Source: Pseudomonas sp. Os17 (lineage in GTDB: Bacteria; Pseudomonadota; Gammaproteobacteria; Pseudomonadales; Pseudomonadaceae). From it: a stretch of 64,000 nucleotides of DNA. Both the position numbers and the translations under genes were made by a program. Numbering within the stretch: position 1 is the first letter of the stretch; each line of letters opens with the position of its first letter. The stretch spans positions 1,367,501 through 1,431,500 of the forward strand of contig NZ_AP014627.1 of assembly GCF_001547895.1 (NCBI RefSeq). The letters are read 5' to 3'. A model generated the notes under the pieces. That model was not told the DNA's origin. It saw only the letters and a list, made by a program, of their open reading frames with translations, and did no database searches. Positions 7,162 through 16,010 of this stretch are shown in pieces.

Positions 7162-9786
7162 ATGGCGAACAAGCTGGTATCGGGGTTGGTGGTAGTGGGT
7201 ACTGCCCTCAGTTCGACCTGGGACGCCGCCTTCAAGACGGTGGAAGACCGGATCAAGCAGCTGGAACAGCAGGGCAGCAAGGCCAGGGTGCTGGAGAAGA
7301 CCATTGGCCAGACCCTGCGTCTGCAGGATGAATGGAAAAAGGCCCATGACACCGGCGCCACTTCCGCAGCCGGGCTGTTGCGCCGGTTGGAAGAGAGCCG
7401 CAACGGGCTGCGCCAGCAGGGTATTGAGGTGCACAAGCTGCGCCAGGAATATCAAGCGCTGGGCAAGGTGGCCCGGGGTTCTGAGCTTCAGGCTCGTGGG
7501 CTGCTGCAGGTCGCCCAAGGCAAGGCCGACTTCAAGGCGGCTTATGGCTGGGCAAAGTTTGGCGTCGATAAACTGCGCGCCCCGGTCAAGATCAGTGCCG
7601 ATTATCAGGCGCTGATCCGCGACATGGCGATCAAGGCCAATGTGGTCAACCAGCCTCAGGAAGCGCAGCTGAGCCGCACGGTGATTCAGACCTCCCGTGA
7701 CACGGGCATGGCCCGTAACGATGTGGCGGCTCTGGTGAGCCAGATGATGGCCAGCGGCATGTCGCTGGACAAGGCGCAAGGCTACACAGGGTTGGCCGCC
7801 AAGTTTGCGGTGGGGCAGGGCGCGAGCGTCGACGACACCGCGAAGCTGATGCGGGCCCTGGAGCTCAAAGCTGGAATCAGCGACCCCAAGGTCATGGAGC
7901 AGGCTCTTGAGGCCATCGCCCTGCAGGGGCAGGCCGGCAATTTCGAGGCGGCCGACATGGCGCGCTTGCTCCCGGCGGTGCTCAAGAGCGCGAGCGCGGA
8001 AGGACTCACCGGCATGGAGGCGGTGAGTCAGCTGGGGTCCATGCTGCAAGTGCAGATGAACACTGCGGGCAGTGCTGATCAGGCCGCTGGCCAACTGCAG
8101 AACTGGATCGAGAAAATCGGCTCCAGTGAGGCGGTCAAGGCTTATGAAGACGCCGGCATTGATTATCAGGCTTCGCTGAACACCGGTATCCAGAAGGGCA
8201 TGTCGAGCCTGGAGGCGAGCTTTGCCCTGGCCATGCGCTACGTCAGGGCCATCGACCCGGCCAAGGCGGCGAAGATGGCCGAGGCCCAGGCGCAGATCAG
8301 CCAGGAAACCGACCCGGCCAAGGCCAAGGCCATGCTTGAGGCCCTGGAAGAGTCCCTGCGCACCGGTGACCTGTTCACCGATATGCAGATCAAGGCGGCC
8401 TTGCTGGCCCAGACCCAGGGCCGGCAGCAGTATGAGCAAGTGAAGAAGGACTCGTTGAGCGCCTCTGGCGTTCTCGCCAGGAACCTCGCGGAGCGTCGAG
8501 AAGCCTCCAAGCAGTTGTGGGCTGAAGCAGGTTTAGCCATCGATGAAGGCCAGCGGGTCGTGGGGCAGGCCCTGCAACCGGTGACGGATCTGGTGGCCAA
8601 AAGCATCACCGTGGTGGTCGGCAAGCTGAGCGAACTGGCGGAGCACAACCCATCGTTGGTGCAGGGTGTGGTCGCTTTGGGCGCCGCGTATGTCGCGGTG
8701 CAAAAGCTCATGGCGGTCTACACCATGAGCAAGGGCCTGATCAATGTCTTGCGGGGTGGGTTGAAGATTGACCCCAAGGCGGCAAAGCGAGCGCCTGGCC
8801 GCAGTGCGGGAGGCATTGACTGCTGTGAGCTTGCAGGCAAGCCAAAGGCGAGAAAGCGAGCGCCCGGTCGCAATGCGCCAGGCATTGACTGTTGCGAGCC
8901 CATGATCGACTGCGGCTTGGACAAGCAACGCCGTCGGGGCCGTGGTGGGCGTAAGGCTGAAAGGCGCAGGCCACCTGCGAGGGGGGCGGGCATTCAAGGT
9001 GGCAAGAGCCCTTTGACGCCCAGTGGTCTGGAAAAAATGCCCAGAGGGGCGGTCAGGTCTGGCGTGGCCGGTGCAGCACTGAAAGGCGCTGGCTCTGTGG
9101 CCAAAGGGTTCGCACCTTTGCTCAAGGGCGGCGCGATCCTATCGGTGCTTGGTGCCGGTTTCCAGGTTGCGGACACCTATCTGAATGCCAAGACCCAGGA
9201 TGAAAAAGCCGAAGGCTATGGCGAGGCGGCAGGCAATCTTGCAGGCGCCGCTGCCGGAGCAGCAGCAGGGGCCGCCATTGGTTCCGTGGTGCCGGTCATC
9301 GGTACTGTTATTGGTGGGCTGGTGGGCGGTGCACTGGGCGCCTGGGGCGGTTCTGCCGCAGGTGGCGCCTTGGGCAAAAAACTGTTCGGCTCCGACGACT
9401 CGCTCAAGCAAATGCCCGCTGCCGGTCCGCTGATGATGCGCAATGCCGGGCAGAACATCCCGCCGGTCATGGGCGATATCGCCAAGTCCTTCCAGCCGGG
9501 CCAGCCCTCCCCGCTGATGGGCCAGGCCGCGCGTTCGCTGGCCAGTCCGGCACCGTCGGCGTCGAGCCTTTCGCTGAGCAATCCTCCGGAGCCGTTCAAA
9601 TCGGCGGCACTACCGGCGATTGAACAGCAGTTCAGCTTCGCGCCTTACCTGTCGATCTCGGTCCAGGGCGATGTCAGGGATCCGGCGCAACTGGCCCGGG
9701 AGCTGGAACCCTATCTGCGCTTTCAGTTCGACGAATACAGCCGCCAGGCGGCGGGTCGTCAGTTGTTCGACGCGGCACACGTTTAA
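7162..9786 (+). CDS. module 1 tail tape measure protein
   Basis: An 874-residue tape measure protein. The N-terminal coiled coil (about 15-110) is followed by a TP901-type tape domain (about 140-400; MASGMSLDKAQGYTG, AEGLTGMEAVSQLGSMLQVQ). A hydrophobic stretch then runs to about 530. A Cys/Arg-rich low-complexity insertion with a 23-residue tandem repeat lies at about 540-610, and a Gly/Ala-rich hydrophobic segment at about 690-750. Start ATG 7162 follows AAGGAGCAGGAG; an earlier in-frame start at 7117 overlaps E'. By the usual 1.5 angstrom per residue rule the tail would be about 130 nm, similar to R-pyocins. Confidence 0.93.
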   Translation: MANKLVSGLVVVGTALSSTWDAAFKTVEDRIKQLEQQGSKARVLEKTIGQTLRLQDEWKKAHDTGATSAAGLLRRLEESRNGLRQQGIEVHKLRQEYQALGKVARGSELQARGLLQVAQGKADFKAAYGWAKFGVDKLRAPVKISADYQALIRDMAIKANVVNQPQEAQLSRTVIQTSRDTGMARNDVAALVSQMMASGMSLDKAQGYTGLAAKFAVGQGASVDDTAKLMRALELKAGISDPKVMEQALEAIALQGQAGNFEAADMARLLPAVLKSASAEGLTGMEAVSQLGSMLQVQMNTAGSADQAAGQLQNWIEKIGSSEAVKAYEDAGIDYQASLNTGIQKGMSSLEASFALAMRYVRAIDPAKAAKMAEAQAQISQETDPAKAKAMLEALEESLRTGDLFTDMQIKAALLAQTQGRQQYEQVKKDSLSASGVLARNLAERREASKQLWAEAGLAIDEGQRVVGQALQPVTDLVAKSITVVVGKLSELAEHNPSLVQGVVALGAAYVAVQKLMAVYTMSKGLINVLRGGLKIDPKAAKRAPGRSAGGIDCCELAGKPKARKRAPGRNAPGIDCCEPMIDCGLDKQRRRGRGGRKAERRRPPARGAGIQGGKSPLTPSGLEKMPRGAVRSGVAGAALKGAGSVAKGFAPLLKGGAILSVLGAGFQVADTYLNAKTQDEKAEGYGEAAGNLAGAAAGAAAGAAIGSVVPVIGTVIGGLVGGALGAWGGSAAGGALGKKLFGSDDSLKQMPAAGPLMMRNAGQNIPPVMGDIAKSFQPGQPSPLMGQAARSLASPAPSASSLSLSNPPEPFKSAALPAIEQQFSFAPYLSISVQGDVRDPAQLARELEPYLRFQFDEYSRQAAGRQLFDAAHV
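8784..8898 (+). repeat. 69-base tandem repeat inside tape measure gene
   Basis: Two imperfect copies of a 46-base sequence (8784-8829 and 8853-8898) lie 69 bases apart, keeping the frame. Each encodes KRAPGR, four variable residues, then GIDCCE. A third partial IDCG follows. The segment is rich in Cys, Arg and Pro, unlike the surrounding tape protein. Confidence 0.85.
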
Positions 9787-9795
9787 GGAGGCGGC

Positions 9796-10641
9796 ATGGC
9801 CTATATGGAACAGCTGCAATCGGGGCTCACGTCCCTGGTGGCGGCAGCGGAGGCGGGGCGACGCAGCGCCGATGAAATGCTCGGGCCCATGAACGGCGCC
9901 ATCAGCGACATCACCGGCGCCGCCTCGGAGCTGGAAAATCTGCCCTGGGTCGGCCCGGTGCTGGGCGCCAAGCTGCAACGCACGATGCGCAGCATCGGCG
10001 CGGCGCAGTCGGCGGTGGGTGAGGTCGCGGCCAAGTACAGCCAGGCCTTGACCGTGGCGGGGCAGATGCAGCAGCGTCTTGGCGCCTTGCAGGAGCAGGT
10101 GGCCAAGGCCGGCGCGGCGATCAACCGAATCGGCGGGCAGATCAGCCCGGCCCTGGGCAATATCTTTCCTTCCGGCGCGCTGGCGCCTCAGGACACCCCG
10201 GCGGCGGAGGCGGTGAAACCCTTCCCGCACCTGCTGATCCTGCAGCCCCTGGGGGCCGCGGCCGAGCCGTTCTACTTCAACCTCGATACCGCGGCCTTCG
10301 ATGAGTTGCGCCGGCAAACCGGCTTTCGCTGGGCGGCCCAGGAGCGCCTGAGCCGCAGCATTGCGCAGCAGGCGGTGGGGCAGGGCGACGACAAGATCTC
10401 CCTCAAGGGCGCGATCTTTCCCGGGTTCAAGGGCGGGCTGGGGCAGTTGCAGGCGTTGCGCAGCATTGGCCGGCGCCTGCAGCCCCTGAGCCTGACCACG
10501 GGCTACGGCGAAGTGCTGGGTACCTGGTGCCTCACCAGCATCGACGAGGAACAGAGCCACCTGCTGGCGGGCGGCATTCCCCGCAAACAAGGGTTTTCAC
10601 TGGAGTTTGTGAGCTATGGCAACGACCTGCAGAACCTCTGA
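9796..10641 (+). CDS. tail protein U (P2 gpU-like, extended)
   Basis: A 281-residue protein whose C-terminal 140 residues (from about residue 145, HLLILQPLGAAAEPFYFNL; WAAQERLSRSIAQQAVGQGDD; GFSLEFVSYGNDL) match the gpU family needed to complete the tail. The first 140 residues form an alpha-helical extension absent from phage P2 gpU, a layout typical of Pseudomonas R-type tailocins. It begins 9 bases after the tape gene behind AAGGAGG and its end overlaps X by 26 bases in another frame. Confidence 0.88.
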   Translation: MAYMEQLQSGLTSLVAAAEAGRRSADEMLGPMNGAISDITGAASELENLPWVGPVLGAKLQRTMRSIGAAQSAVGEVAAKYSQALTVAGQMQQRLGALQEQVAKAGAAINRIGGQISPALGNIFPSGALAPQDTPAAEAVKPFPHLLILQPLGAAAEPFYFNLDTAAFDELRRQTGFRWAAQERLSRSIAQQAVGQGDDKISLKGAIFPGFKGGLGQLQALRSIGRRLQPLSLTTGYGEVLGTWCLTSIDEEQSHLLAGGIPRKQGFSLEFVSYGNDLQNL

Positions 10642-10822
10642 CGGCGATCTGCTCGACACCCTGTGTCATCGCTACTACGGGCACCTCAATGGCAGCGTCG
10701 AGGCGGTGCTGGACGCCAACCAGGGCCTGGCCGATGAGCCACAACCCTTTCGGGCCGGGGTACTGATCCTGCTACCGGAGCTGCCGATCCGCACAGAGGC
10801 GATGGTTCAGCTATGGGACTGA
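10616..10822 (+). CDS. tail protein X (LysM-like, P2 gpX)
   Basis: A 68-residue protein with the LysM-like fold signature of gpX: DGDLLDTLCHRYYGHLNGSVEAVLDANQGLA, then RAGVLILLPELP. In the P2 family gpX is needed for tail completion and acts near the baseplate hub. It overlaps the end of U by 26 bases, indicating coupled translation. Confidence 0.9.
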   Translation: MATTCRTSDGDLLDTLCHRYYGHLNGSVEAVLDANQGLADEPQPFRAGVLILLPELPIRTEAMVQLWD

Positions 10823-10840
10823 CCTGGCCTCCGCTCAACA

Positions 10841-10870
10841 GACCCCGCTGCGTGCGGGGTCTTCATTTTC
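10841..10870 (+). terminator. hairpin between X and D
   Basis: GACCCCG (10841-10847) pairs with CGGGGTC (10855-10861) and is followed by TTCATTTTC. The T-run is interrupted, so readthrough into D is plausible. Confidence 0.55.
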
Positions 10871-10883
10871 TGGAGCACAGGCC

Positions 10884-11927
10884 ATGACCCCGGTCTTTCG
10901 CATCCTGGCCGATGGCCGCGACATCACCGCGCAGATCAATGACCGGCTGCTGACCCTGCGCACCCTGGACAAGCCGGGCATGGAAGCGGACGAGTTCGAA
11001 CTGCGCATCGATGACCGTGACGGCGCGGTCGCCTTGCCCGGTCGTGGCGCCGTCATCGAAGTGTTCCTTGGCTATGCCGGGCAGGCATTGACCCGCCTGG
11101 GGCGCTACACGGTGGATGAAGTGGTGGTCAACGGGCCGCCGGATTCCATCGAGATCCGCGGCAAGGCCAGCGACATGCGCGGCAGTGGCAAGACCACCCG
11201 CAGCGGCAGTTGGGAGAACGTGGCGCTGGCGCAGATCGTCCGCGATCTGGCGGCCCGCAACGGCTGGCAGCCGGTCTGTCCGGTGGCGACCAAGGTGCCG
11301 CGGATCGACCAGCTCAACGAGTCCGACTTCAACTTCATCACCCGCCTGGCCCGACAGTACGACTGCACCGCCAAGGTGGCCGAAGGCAGGTTGCTGGTGC
11401 TGCCCCGTCAGTCCGGGTTGAGTGCCAGCGGCAAGGCCCTGGGCGTTGTCAGCCTCAGCCGCCGCGACGTCAGCCGCTATCAGTTCCGCCTCAGTGACAG
11501 CAGCACCCACAAGGCGGTGCAGACCAAGCATCAGGACCCGAAGAGCGGCACGCTCAAGGTCATCGACCTGGGCAACAGCGATTCACCGGCCAGCGTGCCG
11601 GCGGTGCACACCGATCGGCACCTGTACCCCAACAAGTCCGCCGCCGAGCAGGCGGCCAAGGCTCGCTTGGCAGCCTTCAACCGCAGCAGCGCCAGCCTGC
11701 GCCTGGAGATGCCCGGGCGCACCGATCTGTTTGCCGAGCGCCTGATCAATGCCCAGGGCTTCAAGGCCGGACTGGACGGCGAGTACCTGGTGGACTCGGT
11801 AGAGCAGCTGTTCAACCCGTCGGGGTGGAGCACCACGGTCGAATGCAACGGCGGCAAGCAAGGCAAGGCCAAAGCCAAGGCGAAGAAAACCCCCGCCAAA
11901 AAACCACTCAGAGTGGTGCAGCTTTGA
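10884..11927 (+). CDS. baseplate hub protein D (late control D family)
   Basis: A 347-residue gpD-family protein, the hub that holds the tail spike under the tube (T4 gp27-like fold). Signatures are RILADGRDITAQINDRLLTL at the N-terminus, DEFELRIDDRDG, and the central NESDFNFITRLARQYDC that is highly conserved in this family. The C-terminus is an Ala/Lys-rich tail (KAKAKAKKTPAKKPLR). It is the last structural gene of module 1. The spike itself (gpV) is not in the window and should lie to the left. Confidence 0.94.
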   Translation: MTPVFRILADGRDITAQINDRLLTLRTLDKPGMEADEFELRIDDRDGAVALPGRGAVIEVFLGYAGQALTRLGRYTVDEVVVNGPPDSIEIRGKASDMRGSGKTTRSGSWENVALAQIVRDLAARNGWQPVCPVATKVPRIDQLNESDFNFITRLARQYDCTAKVAEGRLLVLPRQSGLSASGKALGVVSLSRRDVSRYQFRLSDSSTHKAVQTKHQDPKSGTLKVIDLGNSDSPASVPAVHTDRHLYPNKSAAEQAAKARLAAFNRSSASLRLEMPGRTDLFAERLINAQGFKAGLDGEYLVDSVEQLFNPSGWSTTVECNGGKQGKAKAKAKKTPAKKPLRVVQL

Positions 11928-12031
11928 CGCTGCGTCAGCCCCGCGAGCTTTGCCGTAGCCACCCCATGTGCAGCGTTGCGCTGCAACCCACTCTGCCTTT
12001 TCAAGTACGCGGACAATCCGCAGGAGTAGTC

Positions 12032-13183
12032 ATGAACCCAGGCATCAGCAGCCCGGCCTCGAAGCGAGGCCTGCGCTTTCTGTTCCAGACATTGATCGTC
12101 GGCTGCAGCTTGCTGCTGGCGGCCACAGCCCATGCCGGGCCCTTTGTCCTGGCCTACACCGACGGCCAGGTCGAAGCCTCCTACAGCAACCTGCAAGCGT
12201 TCCACGGCAACCTGTCTGCAGTGGGCCTGGGCAGCATCTACGGGCTGACCGTCACCGGCCAGTTGCACCAGGAAGGGATGAACCCGACCAGCGAAAACAT
12301 CATTCGCTTCGCCCAGTCCAAATCGCTGCCGCTGTACCCCACCGTGTCCGACTACAACCAGGGCATTGCGGATTTTGACCCGGCCATTTCCCACTCCATC
12401 GTCAACGACAAGACCTTGAGTGCCGGCAGCATCAAGCAACTGGTGAGGCTGGCCAAGGAGGGCGGTTTTGCCGGGATCAACCTGGACTTCGAACAGGTCG
12501 AACCGAGGAATGCCAAGGCGTTTTCCGTCTATGTCAAAGCCCTGGGCAACGCCCTGCATGCCAGCGGCAAAAAACTGATCATCAGCGTCCCGCCCAAGTC
12601 CAGCGACCGCGAGCCCGAGTACCTGCAAGGCTACGACTACAAGGCCCTGGGCGCGGCGGTGGATTACGTCCAGGTCATGACCTACGACCAGGTCGGCCCC
12701 GGCTGGAGCAGCGGCGGTTTCCACGACGAAGTCTGGCCCGGCCCGGGCTCCGGCGCCGACTGGCAACGGGCTGTGCTCGGCTACGCGGTATCGCGAGTCG
12801 CGCCGGGCAAGGTCCTGGCCGGGCTGCCGGCCTACGGTCAGGACTACAGCATTGGCAACCGGGTGCACTGGTCGGCCTATCGGGAAATCATTGCCGAGCA
12901 CCGCGCCGTCACCCACCGGGACGCCGCTTCCGCAACGCCTTACGCCACCTGGGGGCCGGTCAAGAGCTTCGCCGATGGCGTGGAGTGGACCCCGGAGCGC
13001 GCGCAACCGGTGCTCTGGTACGACGATGCTACGAGCATCAAGACCAAGACCGCGCTGGTGACCAAGCTGGGCCTGGGTGGTACCAGCGTCTGGGCCATGG
13101 GCTATGAAAATGCCGAGTTCTGGACGGCGCTGCAGGCGGGGCTCAAGGCCGGTGCTGAGCTGTTGTCGGCGGGGCGGGAGTGA
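12032..13183 (+). CDS. secreted GH18-family hydrolase
   Basis: A 383-residue protein with a clear Sec signal peptide (hydrophobic run about residues 17-31, cleavage near TAHA-GP). The rest is a GH18 TIM barrel: GGFAGINLDFEQVEP with the catalytic Glu at 154 and the preceding Asp at 152, VMTYDQVGPGWS, and the final SVWAMGYENAEFW. The GINLDFE form resembles peptidoglycan-type GH18 enzymes (YaaH/CFLE-like) more than chitinases, whose motif is DGxDxDxE. ATG 12032 follows CAGGAG; longer in-frame starts read back into D. It closes module 1 and precedes a terminator. Peptidoglycan cleavage during release is inferred; a chitinase-like role is possible. Confidence 0.8.
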   Translation: MNPGISSPASKRGLRFLFQTLIVGCSLLLAATAHAGPFVLAYTDGQVEASYSNLQAFHGNLSAVGLGSIYGLTVTGQLHQEGMNPTSENIIRFAQSKSLPLYPTVSDYNQGIADFDPAISHSIVNDKTLSAGSIKQLVRLAKEGGFAGINLDFEQVEPRNAKAFSVYVKALGNALHASGKKLIISVPPKSSDREPEYLQGYDYKALGAAVDYVQVMTYDQVGPGWSSGGFHDEVWPGPGSGADWQRAVLGYAVSRVAPGKVLAGLPAYGQDYSIGNRVHWSAYREIIAEHRAVTHRDAASATPYATWGPVKSFADGVEWTPERAQPVLWYDDATSIKTKTALVTKLGLGGTSVWAMGYENAEFWTALQAGLKAGAELLSAGRE

Positions 13184-13261
13184 CGGCTCGGATCGGCTCT
13201 GCAGCCGTCGGTCACAGATCCCGCCAGCAACCTGGGGCAGCGGTTCCCGGCGCTTGCTGCA

Positions 13262-13284
13262 AAACCCGTTGCGACGGGTTTTTT
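13262..13284 (+). terminator. terminator between modules 1 and 2
   Basis: An 8-bp stem AAACCCGT (13262-13269) / ACGGGTTT (13274-13281) with a TGCG loop and a six-T run marks the boundary between the two tail modules. Confidence 0.85.
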
Positions 13285-13345
13285 CATGCCTCCAACAATT
13301 CAGCCTCGCCGTTGCCTTGATGAATCCCGTTCCAGGAGTCTTGTG

Positions 13346-13921
13346 ATGAAACTCACGGCTGTTCTCGATCAGCTACAAGCACAGTGCCCGAGCCTTGCGG
13401 GGCACATCGTTGTTGGCAGCGATGCCGCAACCGGCGCTGGTGCATCAACCCCGGTTGCCTATCTGGCGCCGGTCAATGATCTGGCCAGCGCCAGCGCCGG
13501 ACAAAACATCATTCGCCAGACCATCCGCGATCGTTTTGAAGTGGTTCTGGCACTTGGCGCCACCGACCCCACAAAAGCGCTGAATCCGCTGCACGACCTG
13601 CGCGCCGAACTCTGGCGCGCCCTGGTCGGTTTCAAACCCGGCGCCGAGTACAACCCGATCCAATACGACGGCGGTGAACTGGTGTCGTTCGACGCCACCC
13701 GCCTGCTCTACCGCCTGCGCTTCTTCGCCGAATTCCAGCTGGGGCGCAATCTGCCCGGGCAGCCGGCGGAAACCTGGCATGAGCGTGAACTCGACGGCCT
13801 GCCGTCCTTTACCGGGGTCACGGTGCGGGTCGATGCCATCGATCCGGCGGACCCCAATCTGCAACGTCCAGGGCCCGACGGGCGCCTGGAGCTGACTTTT
13901 TCAGGAGAGCTGAAGCAATGA
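13346..13921 (+). CDS. Gp37-like tail terminator family protein
   Basis: A 191-residue protein opening module 2, resembling the Mu gp37-type (Gp37/DUF1834) protein found before the sheath gene in Mu- and SfV-like phages. Visible are a central alpha/beta core (DRFEVVLALGATDP, LHDLRAELWRALVGF) and a C-terminal segment with RLRFFAEFQL. ATG 13346 has CCAGGAG 8 bases upstream; an upstream start at 13286 lies in the terminator tail. It overlaps the next gene by four bases. A role in tail completion is inferred. Confidence 0.75.
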   Translation: MKLTAVLDQLQAQCPSLAGHIVVGSDAATGAGASTPVAYLAPVNDLASASAGQNIIRQTIRDRFEVVLALGATDPTKALNPLHDLRAELWRALVGFKPGAEYNPIQYDGGELVSFDATRLLYRLRFFAEFQLGRNLPGQPAETWHERELDGLPSFTGVTVRVDAIDPADPNLQRPGPDGRLELTFSGELKQ

Positions 13922-14100
13922 GCAAACGCATCACCGTGCTGCCGGTCGCTGGCCGTGCCGTACCGGACCCGGAAGCAGGCGATCTGCTGCCCGCCTCCGG
14001 CCGTGAAGTGCCGGACAACGCCTGGTGGCGCCGGCGTCTGGCCGATGGCGATATCACTAGCAAAGCCGTGAAAGCGGCGAAATCTCAAGGAGCCAAATAA
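13918..14100 (+). CDS. DUF2635-type small phage protein
   Basis: A 60-residue protein of the kind found between gp37 and the sheath in Mu-like tails: N-terminal VLPVAGRAVPDPEAGDLLP, then GREVPDNAWWRRRLADGDI. It overlaps both neighbours (ATGA upstream, TAATG downstream), so it is part of the coupled module 2 operon. Function is not known. Confidence 0.8.
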   Translation: MSKRITVLPVAGRAVPDPEAGDLLPASGREVPDNAWWRRRLADGDITSKAVKAAKSQGAK

Positions 14101-15596
14101 TGGCGATCGGTTTCAGCAATATCCCGGCGGACATCCGTGTTCCGCTGTTCTACGCCGAGATGGACAACTCGGCGGCCAATAGCGCGTCGTCGGCCATGCG
14201 CCGGCTGATCGTCGCCCAGGTCAATGACAACCAGGCCGGCGACGATCTCGGCAAGCTGGTGCTGGTGTCCAGCGTGGCCCTGGCCAAGAGCATCGGCGGG
14301 CAAGGTTCGATGCTCGCCTCGATGTATGAAACCTGGCGCAAGACCGACCCGGTGGGCGAGATCTGGTGCCTGCCGCTGCACAGCACCGAGGGCAGCGTGG
14401 CCAAGGCCGAGCTGAAGCTCACCGGTAGCGCCAGCGCCGCCGGCCTGCTCAATCTGTACGTCGGCGGGGTGCGGGTGCAGGCTTCGATCGTCAGTGGCGC
14501 CAGCGCTGCCCAGGCGGCCAGCGCCCTGGCGCTGAAGGTCAACGCGGCGGTGGACCTGCCGGTGACCGCGGCGGCGGTCGACGGCACGGTGACCCTGAGC
14601 GCCAAGTGGACCGGCGACAGCGGCAACGACATCAGCCTGCAACTCAATCGCCTGGGCAAGAGCAATGGCGAAGAAACCCCGGCCGGCCTGACCCTGGTGC
14701 TGGGCAAGATGGCCGGCGGCACCGGCGTGCCGGATCAGGTCGCGGCCCTGGCGGCTCTGGGCGACGAGCCGTTCGAGTTCATCTGCATGCCCTGGACCGA
14801 CACCGCCAGCCTCAATGCCTGGCAAGCGGTGATGGACGACAACACCGGCCGCTGGTCCTGGGCCAAGCAGCTGTTCGGCCATGTCTACAGCGCCAAGCGC
14901 GGCACCGTCGGCACCCTGGTGGCGGCCGGTCAGGCGCGCAACGACCAGCACATCACCATCCAGGCCCTGGAAACCGGCGTGCCCCAGCCGGTGTGGGTTC
15001 AGGCCGCAGCCTTGGCGGCGCGGACCTCGGTGTTCATCTCCGCCGACGCCAGCCGTCCGACCCAGAGCGGCAGCCTGCCGGGGATCGACCCGGCGCCGGC
15101 CAGCGAACGCTTCACCCTCACCGAGCGTCAGTCGCTGCTCAGCTACGGCATCGCCACCGCCTACTACGAAGGCGGCTACATGCGCATTCAGCGGGCGATC
15201 ACCACCTACCAGAAGAACGCCTACGGCCAGGCCGACAACTCCTACCTGGACAGCGAAACCATGCACCAGTCGGCGTTCATCGTGCGTCGCCTGCAAAGCG
15301 TGATCACCAGCAAGTACGGGCGCCACAAGCTGGCCGCCGACGGCACCCGTTTCGGCGCCGGCCAGCCGATCGTCACCCCGAGCACCATTCGCGGTGAGCT
15401 GATCGCCCAGTACGCCAAGCTGGAGCTGGAAGGCCATGTGGAGAACGCCGACCTGTTCGCCGAGCACCTGATCGTCGAGCGCGACGTGCAGGACCCGAGC
15501 CGGGTCAACGTGCTGTTCCCGCCGGACTATATCAACGGCCTGCGGGTGTTCGCGCTGCTCAATCAATTCCGCCTGCAGTACGACGCCGCGGCCTGA
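14100..15596 (+). CDS. contractile tail sheath protein (Mu gpL-like)
   Basis: A 498-residue sheath protein of the Mu gpL/SfV family with the subtilisin-like sheath domain in the centre (about 200-350; VAALAALGDEPFEFICMPWTD) and a conserved C-terminal domain (GYMRIQRAITTYQKNAYGQADNSYLD). It is unrelated at the sequence level to the 388-residue module 1 sheath, showing that the two modules come from different phage lineages. It starts on the stop codon of the DUF2635 gene. Confidence 0.95.
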   Translation: MAIGFSNIPADIRVPLFYAEMDNSAANSASSAMRRLIVAQVNDNQAGDDLGKLVLVSSVALAKSIGGQGSMLASMYETWRKTDPVGEIWCLPLHSTEGSVAKAELKLTGSASAAGLLNLYVGGVRVQASIVSGASAAQAASALALKVNAAVDLPVTAAAVDGTVTLSAKWTGDSGNDISLQLNRLGKSNGEETPAGLTLVLGKMAGGTGVPDQVAALAALGDEPFEFICMPWTDTASLNAWQAVMDDNTGRWSWAKQLFGHVYSAKRGTVGTLVAAGQARNDQHITIQALETGVPQPVWVQAAALAARTSVFISADASRPTQSGSLPGIDPAPASERFTLTERQSLLSYGIATAYYEGGYMRIQRAITTYQKNAYGQADNSYLDSETMHQSAFIVRRLQSVITSKYGRHKLAADGTRFGAGQPIVTPSTIRGELIAQYAKLELEGHVENADLFAEHLIVERDVQDPSRVNVLFPPDYINGLRVFALLNQFRLQYDAAA

Positions 15597-15623
15597 GCCG
15601 GACCTGCATCACTGCGCTTTTTC

Positions 15624-15650
15624 AGCCCGCCTTGAGCGGGCTTATTTTTT
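15624..15650 (+). terminator. hairpin between sheath and tube genes
   Basis: AGCCCGC (15624-15630) pairs with GCGGGCT (15636-15642), loop CTTGA, followed by TATTTTTT. It lies within the operon, between two genes that must both be made in quantity. Confidence 0.75.
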
Positions 15651-15662
15651 GGGAGAAACATC

Positions 15663-16010
15663 ATGGGTCAACTGATTGCGGGCACCTGCTACGTCAAAGT
15701 GGACGGCGCTCAACTGACCATCAGCGGCGGCTGCGAAGCACCGCTGATGGCCGTCAAGCGGGAAACCGTGGTTCCGGGCTTCTACAAGGAAACCGACCTC
15801 ACCCCGTCGTTCAAAGTCACCGCGCTGCACACCCCGGACTTTCCGCTCAAGCAACTGATTGCCGGCTCCGACATGACCGTCACCTGCGAGTTCGCCAACG
15901 GCAAGGTCTACGTGCTGGCCGGCGCCTACCTGGTGGACGAGCCTATTGCCAAGGGCGACGACGCCAGCATCGAGCTGAACTTCGAAGGGCAGAAGGGGAC
16001 CTGGCAATGA
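15663..16010 (+). CDS. tail tube protein (Mu gpM-like)
   Basis: A 115-residue tube protein of the Mu/SfV type: N-terminal MGQLIAGTCYVKVDG, a beta-barrel core with SDMTVTCEFANGKVYVLAGAYLV and the end INLEGQ-like ELNFEGQKGTW. Length matches the family. It overlaps gp41 by four bases. It polymerises inside the 498-residue sheath. Confidence 0.93.
   Translation: MGQLIAGTCYVKVDGAQLTISGGCEAPLMAVKRETVVPGFYKETDLTPSFKVTALHTPDFPLKQLIAGSDMTVTCEFANGKVYVLAGAYLVDEPIAKGDDASIELNFEGQKGTWQ

Noticed and set aside
14606..15397. 263-codon plus-strand frame inside the module 2 sheath
   Set aside because: Gln/His/Arg-rich out-of-frame reading of the sheath gene without a ribosome-binding site.
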